Below, one piece after another: positions 18,207 to 25,540 of a stretch of 64,000 bases of DNA. Under the pieces are notes generated by a model. It made no database searches, had not been told where the DNA came from, and saw only the letters and a list, made by a program, of their open reading frames with translations. A program made the translations under genes and the position numbers. The stretch is from Bacteroidota bacterium (lineage in GTDB: Bacteria; Bacteroidota; Bacteroidia; Chitinophagales; Chitinophagaceae): NCBI GenBank assembly GCA_016868455.1, contig VGGV01000011.1, forward strand, positions 1-64,000, written 5' to 3'. How positions within the stretch are numbered: position 1 is the first letter of the stretch; each line of letters begins with the position of its first letter.

Positions 18207-18767
18207 TTATTTGCTGTTCTCCCTTTCCTGTAATTTTCTTTCTATTAGAATTTTCAGGTTACGTTTACCGTTCTGGATATAGCTTTTTACCTGCAGCATG
18301 CTGTAGCCTGTGGCATCACTTACCTCCTGGTAGCTTTTTTTGTGCAGATAAAACAAAGTTACGCATTGCTGCTGCTCCGGGTTCAGTTCTTTCAGGGCGC
18401 CGGCCATCAGATCAAGCGCCAGTTCATTTTTCAGCAACGCCTGCATATCTGTTTCATTCTCCTGCCTTGCGGCAAGGCGGTCTGTTATTTCAACAGTGAT
18501 CTTACCCTGCTTTTCCCTCAGCTTCATCAGGCAGTGGTTCTTGGCCACCATATAGAGCCATGATTTTAAATACTCCACTTTGTATTTGTGCAACTCCTGA
18601 ATCACTTTAAGGAATATTTGCTGTACGCTGTCTTTGGCCTCTTCCTCATTTTTAAGGTACTTCATGCATACACCAAGAAGGAGCAACGTATATCGTTGCA
18701 GCAGGCTGCCGAGCCATTTGTTGTTGTGGTCGTTATAAAACTGCTGAAGCAGTTCCTGGTCAGTCAT
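18207..18767 (-). CDS. ECF-type RNA polymerase sigma factor
   Basis: About 186 residues from the ATG at 18767 (MTDQELLQQFYND); an alternative start at 18791 adds eight. Region 2: YLKNEEEAKDSVQQIFLKVI and YLKSWLYMVAKNHCLMKLR. Region 4: LNPEQQQCVTLFYLHKKSYQEVSDATGYSMLQVKSYIQNGKRNLK, an intact helix-turn-helix. It heads a two-gene unit with the membrane protein at 17844-18206, the usual layout of a sigma/anti-sigma switch. Target genes are not evident. Confidence 0.9.
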   Translation of the reverse strand: MTDQELLQQFYNDHNNKWLGSLLQRYTLLLLGVCMKYLKNEEEAKDSVQQIFLKVIQELHKYKVEYLKSWLYMVAKNHCLMKLREKQGKITVEITDRLAARQENETDMQALLKNELALDLMAGALKELNPEQQQCVTLFYLHKKSYQEVSDATGYSMLQVKSYIQNGKRNLKILIERKLQERENSK

Positions 18768-18894
18768 ATTCCGGTGATGATCAGCCTTCACAGACGGAAA
18801 TTAATCAATTGTCATTGCAATGATGCAGATGGCGGCAAATTGAATAAAATTTTAAACACTCTTTTATTGATTACTTTCGGACAAACTTTATTCC

Positions 18895-19356
18895 ATGGAA
18901 TAGGCTGTAGTCTCTGTGCCGGCAGCCCCTGTCCGGCGAAAGCCCAATCACCGGAAGGAACTGGTGAACCAGTTGCTTTTTGGAGAAACGGTAAAAGTGC
19001 TGAAGCAAAAAGGCGACCTGTGGGTGAAAATAAGAAGCCTGCATGATGGCTATGAGGGCTGGCTTACCAATACTTTACTGAAGGAAGCTGACGAGGACTT
19101 TGCCAATACCCGGGATGCATGGCAGCAGGGGCAGGAGGGAAAAGCAGTTAAAAAACTGAAGGATGCATTGCCGGGCGATCTTGCTTTTTTTGACCGGGGA
19201 GAGGAGATGGTGCATGTGGGTATTCTGCTGGGAAATGAAAAAATTATTCATGCATCAGGAAGAGTGCGGATTGACAGTGTTGACAAAAAAGGGATTATTG
19301 ATGCAGAAACGGGTAAAAGAACCATGCGGTTGAAATCTGTCCGGAGAGTATTGTAA
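18895..19356 (+). pseudogene. NlpC/P60 endopeptidase remnant: nonsense codon plus lost catalytic core
   Basis: The reading frame from ATG 18895 is M-E-stop(TAG 18901-18903)-A-V-V-S-V-P and then continues open to 19356. The product carries an SH3-like domain (APVRRKPNHRKELVNQLLFGE...GDLWVKIRSLHDGYEGW) typical of Bacteroidota NlpC/P60 peptidoglycan hydrolases. It then jumps straight to the C-terminal part of the peptidase domain (DALPGDLAFFD...VHVGILLGNEKIIHASGRVRID). The middle with the catalytic DCSGFV block, over 100 residues in intact relatives, is absent, while the frame is kept. A GTG at 18916 could restart translation, but any product would lack the catalytic Cys. Confidence 0.75.
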
Positions 19357-19362
19357 TTACTT

Positions 19363-19779
19363 TCAAAATATTCCTTTCACCCATTTAATAATGAAAGCAT
19401 CCCAGTCCAGCATTTTAAGGGCAGTATAAAAAAGAATAACGGAAAATACTTTTTTAAGCAAAGCCTGATCCATGGCAATGGCTATTTTGCTTCCAAAAAA
19501 AGCCCCGAGGATAAAGCCAACGGCAAGCAAACCCACAATTTTAAGATCAATGGGAGTTCCCATCCTCTGGCATTGCTGGTAATAATATAATGAGGCAATA
19601 ATTACAACGGGCAACGTAAGTACCGCTAACGATGAACCCTGCGCCTGATGCTGCGTGTAGTTCATAAAAAAAACAAGGGCCGGCACCATAATGATACCGC
19701 CACCCACGCCTACCAGCCCGCTGAGCATGCCGGCTGCCAGCCCTATCAGCAGGGCTGTAATTACCAGTTGTGTTGCCAT
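19363..19779 (-). CDS. TauE/SafE family half-size transporter
   Basis: A 138-residue inner-membrane protein. GLAAGMLSGLVGVGGGIIMVPALV is the glycine-rich repeat signature of TauE/SafE anion exporters, followed by QAQGSSLAVLTLPV. Only one of the two repeats of full-length members is present, so it would act as a dimer. The start at 19779 (MATQLV) is chosen because the longer frame runs up to the stop of the pyrophosphatase gene. It lies 24 bp after ppa and is probably co-transcribed. The substrate is unknown; relatives move sulfite or organosulfonates. Confidence 0.85.
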   Translation of the reverse strand: MATQLVITALLIGLAAGMLSGLVGVGGGIIMVPALVFFMNYTQHQAQGSSLAVLTLPVVIIASLYYYQQCQRMGTPIDLKIVGLLAVGFILGAFFGSKIAIAMDQALLKKVFSVILFYTALKMLDWDAFIIKWVKGIF

Positions 19780-19803
19780 ATTCTTATGTTGTAGATTTTG
19801 CAT

Positions 19804-20346
19804 CTATTTTCTGTACACCTGCCTGTACCTTTCAATTGCGCCGGTGATGATGCGGCAGGCAATTTCCTGGTCCTGGAAATTGTCAATCTCCACTTTTTTA
19901 TTCTCCAGCACTTTGTACTGTTCAAAGAAATTCTTCAGCTCCAGAAAAAAATGCTGCGGCAGTTCTTCCATTTTAGTAATATGATTTACGGATGGGTCTT
20001 TGGCCGCCACAGCGATGATCTTGTCATCCATCTGGCCCTGGTCAATCATCTGCATATTGCCGATAATATTTGCTTCCACCAGGCAAAGCGACTGAACGGA
20101 TTGCGAACAAAGCACCAGTATATCCAGCGGGTCACCATCCTGACCCAGCGTTTGCGGAATAAACCCGTAATTAACGGGATATTGAAAGGAAGAATAGATC
20201 ACCCTGTCCAGTTTCAGCAGTCCTGTATCCTTATCCACTTCATATTTGGAACGGGAACCCTGGGGAATTTCGATCATGGCATTGACTGTGGCCGGGGCTT
20301 TATCGCCATAATGTGCACCGTGCCAGGGATGATGAACGGTTAGCAT
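19804..20346 (-). CDS. ppa: Inorganic pyrophosphatase, family I
   Basis: A 180-residue cytoplasmic Mg-dependent enzyme that hydrolyses pyrophosphate and so pulls biosynthetic reactions forward. Active-site segments: IEIPQGSRSKYEVDK, YPVNYGFIPQT and the signature DGDPLDILVL near residue 74. Later KDPSVNHI and the C-terminal helix (FFEQYKVLENKKVEI) are intact. Length fits bacterial family I enzymes. It precedes the TauE/SafE gene on the same strand. Confidence 0.95.
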   Translation of the reverse strand: MLTVHHPWHGAHYGDKAPATVNAMIEIPQGSRSKYEVDKDTGLLKLDRVIYSSFQYPVNYGFIPQTLGQDGDPLDILVLCSQSVQSLCLVEANIIGNMQMIDQGQMDDKIIAVAAKDPSVNHITKMEELPQHFFLELKNFFEQYKVLENKKVEIDNFQDQEIACRIITGAIERYRQVYRK

Positions 20347-20381
20347 GGTTTGGTAAATGAGTTTACAGGGTGATTATTACT

Positions 20382-20753
20382 TTATCTTATGATTTTCATT
20401 CCAAGAAAGGTTATCAGCAACCCGATGGTTACACTGGCTGCGACGTAAAGAAAAAATAAAGCCAGTCTTTGTTCTTTTATTAACCCGATTCCTTCCAGTG
20501 TAAAGGCTGAAAAAGTAGTAAAGCCGCCGCAATTACCCACCATCAGAAACATTTTCCAGTGTTCATTACTGTCAAATGATTTGAAACTAAGTCCCCAGAA
20601 TAACCCGATAAGAAAGCATCCAACAATATTGACGGCAAAAGTGCCCCAGGGGCAATGATGAGGGTAAATATTGTATAGCCATCTTGAACCCAGGTACCGG
20701 GCTATACTGCCAATACCGCCGCCAAGACCTACGAGTAAAATATTTTTTATCAT
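20382..20753 (-). CDS. crcB: Fluoride channel protein CrcB/Fluc
   Basis: A 123-residue inner-membrane protein with four helices that exports fluoride as an antiparallel dimer. GGGIGSIARYLGSRW near the N-terminus, GTFAVNIVGCFLIGLFWG and GNCGGFTTFSAFTLEG (the central phenylalanine and sodium-site segment) are diagnostic. The start overlaps the stop of the upstream lipoprotein gene by 4 nt (ATGA), so the two are translationally coupled. No fluoride riboswitch is apparent, but one would lie upstream of the lipoprotein gene. Confidence 0.93.
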   Translation of the reverse strand: MIKNILLVGLGGGIGSIARYLGSRWLYNIYPHHCPWGTFAVNIVGCFLIGLFWGLSFKSFDSNEHWKMFLMVGNCGGFTTFSAFTLEGIGLIKEQRLALFFLYVAASVTIGLLITFLGMKIIR

Positions 20754-21205
20754 TTGAGTGTATCGTTCAGATTGGGGTTGTTCAGCAAAGTATCGGCGTC
20801 ATGCTCATATAAGTATTTCAGGTCCACCAGCCATTTTCCCTCCATCTTTATCACCCGCAGGGTATCAGGGTCGTTCTTAAATGAGTTGGAATAAATAACA
20901 AGGGTAATGGAATCTTTCACCGGTTCCGTCACCTCATGAATATTGATAGAAGATGTGCGGTATCCGTTTTTGGTGGCTTTGTCAGCTTTCTGAAATGACC
21001 GTTCAGCTACATCCATATAGTTCATATTTACTGAATCCTGCAGCATATATTTCCGGGCTTCATCAAATTTTCCATCGAGGGCCGAACGGATGAAATTTCT
21101 GGCTGCATCAATATTGTTTTCAGATTCAGGAGCAGGGTTTTTTTTGTCTTTGCAGGAGGAAGCAAAAAAAAGCAGGAATAGAAAGAGAGGATAATTCCTT
21201 TTCAT
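20750..21205 (-). CDS. DUF4878-like lipoprotein
   Basis: A 151-residue lipoprotein: the signal MKRNYPLFLFLLFFASSC ends in a lipobox Cys at residue 18. The mature part (AARNFIRSALDGKFDEARKYMLQDS, then INIHEVTEPVKDSITLVIYSN, then KMEGKWLVDLKYLYEHD) has the helix-then-sheet pattern of DUF4878/NTF2-like domains, which usually bind small ligands. It is coupled to crcB by a 4-nt overlap, but a functional link to fluoride is not established. Confidence 0.75.
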   Translation of the reverse strand: MKRNYPLFLFLLFFASSCKDKKNPAPESENNIDAARNFIRSALDGKFDEARKYMLQDSVNMNYMDVAERSFQKADKATKNGYRTSSINIHEVTEPVKDSITLVIYSNSFKNDPDTLRVIKMEGKWLVDLKYLYEHDADTLLNNPNLNDTLK

Positions 21206-21237
21206 TCCTGCAAAGTAAGTATTTCTTCAGGAGACTG

Positions 21238-22257
21238 TTATTCTTCCGTTTTGTCTTTTCTGTTTCCCCCCGGGATCGACCGGCTGTTATCCGGCGGATT
21301 GTTTTTTTCATATTCCCGGTTATATGCCCGCAGTATGTGTTTTACAAGACGGTGGCGCACCACATCTTCTTCATCCAGTTCAATGTGGGCAATACCGTCA
21401 ATATTATTCAGTATCCGCACAGCGGTGGAAAGGCCGCTGCGCTGGTTACGGGGCAGATCCACCTGCGTCAGGTCGCCTGTGATAATGGCCTTAGCATTGG
21501 CGCCAATACGGGTAAGAAACATTTTCAATTGCAGGTCTGTGGCGTTCTGGGCTTCATCCAGGATAATAAAAGCATTATCCAGCGTACGGCCCCGCATATA
21601 AGCCAGCGGTGCAATTTCAATGGTTCTTGTTGTCATGTAATATCCCAGTTTGTCAGCCGGTATCATATCGTCCAGTGCATCATATAGCGGGCGCAGGTAG
21701 GGGTCAATTTTTTCCTTCAGGTCGCCGGGAAGAAACCCAAGGTTTTCTCCGGCTTCCACAGCCGGACGGGTTAAAATGATCTTTTTAACCTGCTTGTTTT
21801 TCAATGCCCTTACTGCGATGGCCACAGCAGTATATGTTTTACCGGTACCGGCCGGACCTATGGCAAATACAATATCATTTTTTTCGGCTTCCAGCACCAG
21901 CTTTTTTTGGTTGGCCGTGCGGGCCCTTACCGATTTCCCATTGGGCCCGAAAACCAGCACTTCATTAGGGTTCTTTTCGGTAAAATGGTCAATGGTTTCG
22001 GCATCATCACCGCCCAGTACCTGCTCGAAATAGTTCTGGCTCATATGGCCGTTCCGTTCCAGGTAGGAGATGATCAGCTCGATTTTTTCCCGGGCAGTTT
22101 CTATCTGCTCGGGTGCGCCGCTCAGCTTTAGCTGTGTGCCCCGGGAAAGGATTTTGAGTAGGGGGAATTTCTTTTTTAGAATGTCAAGCTTACCGTTGTT
22201 TACTCCGAAAAATTCAATAGGGTTTACGGTTTCGAGGTTGATGATAGTGTCTGTCAA
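21238..22257 (-). CDS. phoH: PhoH family ATPase
   Basis: A 339-residue cytoplasmic P-loop protein. An N-terminal KH-like region (about 1-70) is followed by VFGPNGKSVRARTANQKKLV and the ATPase core: Walker A GPAGTGKT near residue 133, TRPAVEAGENLGFLPGD, and Walker B IILDEAQN near 232. TGDLTQVDLP completes sensor elements. PhoH-like proteins resemble the helicase-1 ATPase fold and have been linked to RNA processing. The C-terminal tail is Asn/Asp/Lys-rich and disordered. Confidence 0.93.
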   Translation of the reverse strand: MTDTIINLETVNPIEFFGVNNGKLDILKKKFPLLKILSRGTQLKLSGAPEQIETAREKIELIISYLERNGHMSQNYFEQVLGGDDAETIDHFTEKNPNEVLVFGPNGKSVRARTANQKKLVLEAEKNDIVFAIGPAGTGKTYTAVAIAVRALKNKQVKKIILTRPAVEAGENLGFLPGDLKEKIDPYLRPLYDALDDMIPADKLGYYMTTRTIEIAPLAYMRGRTLDNAFIILDEAQNATDLQLKMFLTRIGANAKAIITGDLTQVDLPRNQRSGLSTAVRILNNIDGIAHIELDEEDVVRHRLVKHILRAYNREYEKNNPPDNSRSIPGGNRKDKTEE

Positions 22258-22339
22258 TGCACTTCGGTTTATGTTTCACCATGCCGGCGAAGGGCGGTAC
22301 CGGATTTCATTGCGTCTATTGACCATTTTCAGAAGCCCG

Positions 22340-22436
22340 CCTGTCGGCGGACAGGCCTGCCCTTAAACTTTATACCACCAGGCTTCAGCGTAGTGGTGTT
22401 CAATATTACTCCTGAATATTGAACTGCTATAAAGTT
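22340..22436. repeat. Hairpin plus three-way-junction palindrome
   Basis: First comes a perfect hairpin CCTGTC-GGCG-GACAGG (22340-22355). It is followed by an outer stem AACTTTATA (22366-22374) with TATAAAGTT (22428-22436). That stem encloses two inner stem-loops: CACCA/TGGTG (22376-22380 with 22394-22398) and a perfect 10-bp GTTCAATATT/AATATTGAAC (22398-22407 with 22415-22424). Together they can fold as a three-way junction of about 70 nt. It lies between phoH and a gene remnant. It could be a REP-type mobile unit or a structured RNA; no transposase is adjacent. Confidence 0.6.
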
Positions 22437-22546
22437 ACTTATTAACAGGTGTGAATACAAATTATTGCAAATAATTTTTAGTTAATGGAGTATCTGTAAA
22501 AGATGATGGCCCGGTAAAAAAACTCAATGACTCAAATGGTCAATGT

Positions 22547-22798
22547 TTGCGAGAGGATTTTCATCCGGTCTCCCGGGAACGGGTGCTGGGGCTGGATGAC
22601 CAGGCTGACAGACGCTCCCTGGTGATGCTTTGTGACCTTATCCACCAGCATATCCGTTTCGAAGAAAGAGAGTTTTTTGTTTACCTAGAGAGCCTGCTGA
22701 ATCCTGAAAAACTCGACGAAATATTCGTTAAGCTCGAAAAGCATCCCCTGGGCCCGGAGGAATGGAAAGATGAGTTCTGGGTAAAGAAAAGGGAATGA
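22547..22798 (+). pseudogene. Truncated hemerythrin-like protein, C-terminal remnant
   Basis: About 83 codons are open from a TTG. ADRRSLVMLCDLIHQHIRFEEREFFVYLE followed by LDEIFVKLEKHPLGPEEWKDEFW matches the last two helices of cytoplasmic hemerythrin-like proteins of Bacteroidota, including the HIRFEE metal-ligand helix. The first two helices, which supply the other His ligands, are missing: the sequence before 22547 shows no related frame. I read this as a 5'-truncated gene next to the palindromic element at 22340-22436. A short expressed protein from TTG cannot be excluded. Confidence 0.55.
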
Positions 22799-22980
22799 AG
22801 TACTGTAATCAGGCATCTTTTACAGGCAAAGCAACTTCGTCCTCCTTTAATTCATCTGCCCGCATGTCTTTTGCATTTTTTACAAACAGTATTACCTTGT
22901 TAAAGAATTTGAAAAGATAAGGGTATTGCTCCCTTTACCGCCAGAGAAGTGCAATTTTTGCAGGTCAGACAGGCTTCAGT

Positions 22981-25425
22981 ATGATAAAACCATCATTTAT
23001 TCTTCTTTCCACCTTTTTGCTGCTTTCGCTGCTTTCACACTCGCAGTTGTATAAAATATCCGGTATCATCCTCGATAATAAGAAGGAACGGCTTCCGCTG
23101 GCCAGCGTGGAGATCAAAGAGCTTAAAAAAGGAACCGTGAGCAAAGATGACGGTTCGTATGAATTTTACCTGGAGCGGGGTAAATATGACCTGGTGGTGA
23201 GTATGATTGGCTACAAAACCAAACTAGTTACCTTTTACATTAACAACACCGATGTATCGGAAAATGTGGAATTGGAACCCGATGAATCGGCCAGCATGCA
23301 GGAAGTAATCATTAAAGCCAAGCTGCGTGACCGGGCTGAGGAGATCATTAAAAACGTAATCCGCAATAAAGAAACAGTGCTGGATGCCATCGGGTCTTAT
23401 TCCTGCAATGCCTATATCAGGGCTTTTCAGCTGGACTCCAATCATACCAAAAAGAAGGACGGCGATACCACGGAAATAACAGGCTACGATAAAATGGCGA
23501 TGACAGAAGTGGTGCTCCATGTGGACCGGAGCGCCAGCGGCCAGATAAAGGAAGAACGCATAGCGGTTAATAAAAGGGGAAACAGCGAAGATCTTTTTTA
23601 CCTTACTGCTACGGATGGCGACTTTTTTATTTATGATAACCTCATCAAAGCGCCGCCTGTTTCAAGAATACCATTTGTGTCGCCCCTCAGCTACAGCGGT
23701 CTGCTGGCATATCGTTTCAAAACGCTGAAGATTGACAGAACCATAAAACCCAAAGTATATACCATTGCCATCAGACCGCGGCAACTGAGCAATGCCACCA
23801 TTGAGGGAGAGATCACCATACAGGACAGCACCTGGAATGTGATGAGTGTTACTTTCAGGCTGCCGCCCGCCCATATGCCCGAGTATGATTACATGGAAGT
23901 AAAACAGGAATATGATAAAATAGGCGACAGTGCAAGGGTGATTACCCGCCAGCAGTTCACTTATTATACCAAAACCAAAAAAGGAAAGATCTACGGAGAA
24001 ACCACGGTGCGGTTTTCAGACTACCAGTTAAGACGCAGTTTCAGAAGAGGGCATTTCGGGCTGGAAGTAAGTTCTACATCGCAGGAAGCTTATGAAAAAG
24101 ATTCTACATTCTGGAAATCGGTGCGTACGGAACCTTTGTCGAGACAGCAGGAGTTATATGCCCGCTACCAGGACAGCATCGCCCGGTATATGAAGAGCGA
24201 AGCGTATCTCGATTCCATTGACAGGGTGCTGAACAAGGTTACCTGGCAAAAGATGCTCATCTTCGGCCAGATATTCAACGATCATAAAAAAGAGCGGATG
24301 TGGATTCTGCCGCCCATCACCACCATCATTCAGCCAATTGCATTCGGTGGCGCCCGGCTGAAACTTTCAGCCGCTTACAGAAAAACCTATGCATCCCGTA
24401 AAACGCTCAACTGGGATGCGGATATTAGCTATGGCTTCCGCAACCGGGATGTGAACGGTTCGGTGGGGCTGCAGCGCAAATACAATCCCTTTAATACGGG
24501 CCAGTTTGGCATCCGGGCGGGGCGGAATTTTGAATTTATCTATCCCGGCGATGCCTGGGTGAATGTGCTGAAGCGGAGCAATATTTATCTGAACACTTCA
24601 CTCGAGGCAAGTCATGAACTGCAGATTGTAAATGGGGTTCATCTGCAAAACAAATTTGAAATTGCTTTTCGCCGTTCAGTTGCTCATTTTAAAGTGGGCA
24701 ATAATGCTGACAGTATTTTCGGTATCCCCAATGAACCGCCGGTAGAGTTTGAACCTTATAACGCTCCTTACTATGAAATCAAACTTTTTTTAACGCCGGG
24801 GCTGCGCTACATCCGTGAACCAAGGGAAAAAATATTCCTCGGCTCCAAATGGCCTACTTTTTATATTACCTGGCGAAAGGGAGTACCCAAACTTTTTAAA
24901 AGCAAGATTGATTTTGACTACCTGGAATTTGGGCTGATACAAAGCATCAACCTGGGTGTGGCGGGCATAACGGCCTACAATGTCCGGTCGGGCGATTTCA
25001 TCAATACCAAGGACCTGCGGGTGATAGATTATAAATTCATGCGGCAGGGCGACCCACTGTTTTTCCAGAACCCGCAAAGCAATTTCCAGGCGCTGGATTC
25101 CACTTTCCCGGTGTTCGACCGGTATTACCAGGGTAACTTGGTGCATGAGTTCAACGGAGCGCTGATCAATAAGATTCCCTTCTTTAAAAAACTGAAGCTG
25201 CAGGAGATTGCCGGAGGCGGCATTCTTATTGCACCCGAAAGAGATCTGCGCTATGCAGAATTCTTTGCCGGTATTGAACGGGTGTTTAAATGGCCATTCA
25301 ATCCGCTGGCAAGGGTAAAACTGGGAGTATATGTGGTTACTTCGGTTGCCAACAAGTTCAACAACCCGGTACAGGTGAAGATCGGGCTCACCACATGGGA
25401 CAGGTTTCGGAACCGGTGGAGGTAG
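22981..25425 (+). CDS. DUF5686 family outer membrane protein with carboxypeptidase-regulatory domain
   Basis: An 814-residue exported protein. A signal peptide (MIKPSFILLSTFLLLSLLSHSQ) is followed by a carboxypeptidase-regulatory-like Ig domain (about 25-110: ISGIILDNKKERLPLASVEI, SYEFYLERGKYDLVVSMIGYK). The DUF5686 part (ELYARYQDSIARYMKSEAYLDSIDRVLNKV and the long beta-rich C-terminus) ends like an outer membrane barrel (PVQVKIGLTTWDRFRNRWR). The family is frequent in Bacteroidota; function is unknown and a surface or transport role is inferred. It is convergent with the TonB receptor gene. Confidence 0.88.
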   Translation: MIKPSFILLSTFLLLSLLSHSQLYKISGIILDNKKERLPLASVEIKELKKGTVSKDDGSYEFYLERGKYDLVVSMIGYKTKLVTFYINNTDVSENVELEPDESASMQEVIIKAKLRDRAEEIIKNVIRNKETVLDAIGSYSCNAYIRAFQLDSNHTKKKDGDTTEITGYDKMAMTEVVLHVDRSASGQIKEERIAVNKRGNSEDLFYLTATDGDFFIYDNLIKAPPVSRIPFVSPLSYSGLLAYRFKTLKIDRTIKPKVYTIAIRPRQLSNATIEGEITIQDSTWNVMSVTFRLPPAHMPEYDYMEVKQEYDKIGDSARVITRQQFTYYTKTKKGKIYGETTVRFSDYQLRRSFRRGHFGLEVSSTSQEAYEKDSTFWKSVRTEPLSRQQELYARYQDSIARYMKSEAYLDSIDRVLNKVTWQKMLIFGQIFNDHKKERMWILPPITTIIQPIAFGGARLKLSAAYRKTYASRKTLNWDADISYGFRNRDVNGSVGLQRKYNPFNTGQFGIRAGRNFEFIYPGDAWVNVLKRSNIYLNTSLEASHELQIVNGVHLQNKFEIAFRRSVAHFKVGNNADSIFGIPNEPPVEFEPYNAPYYEIKLFLTPGLRYIREPREKIFLGSKWPTFYITWRKGVPKLFKSKIDFDYLEFGLIQSINLGVAGITAYNVRSGDFINTKDLRVIDYKFMRQGDPLFFQNPQSNFQALDSTFPVFDRYYQGNLVHEFNGALINKIPFFKKLKLQEIAGGGILIAPERDLRYAEFFAGIERVFKWPFNPLARVKLGVYVVTSVANKFNNPVQVKIGLTTWDRFRNRWR

Positions 25426-25540
25426 GAATCAGAAACTGTTGCATCACTATTTTTTGCAGCTTACGACGAGTCCCTCTTGGGGGTATTCTGCTTTATTGCT
25501 GGTTTTATATGGGAGAAGACCCGTCGGGAAAGAATAATCC

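Noticed and set aside
20354-21237. Fluoride riboswitch for crcB
   Set aside because: crcB is preceded by an overlapping lipoprotein gene and the short region before that gene shows no riboswitch-like pairing I could identify.
22803-22925. About 40-residue minus-strand frame (FKFFNKVILFVKNAKDMRADEL)
   Set aside because: No start codon upstream within the frame and no recognisable family; probably non-coding leader of the DUF5686 gene.
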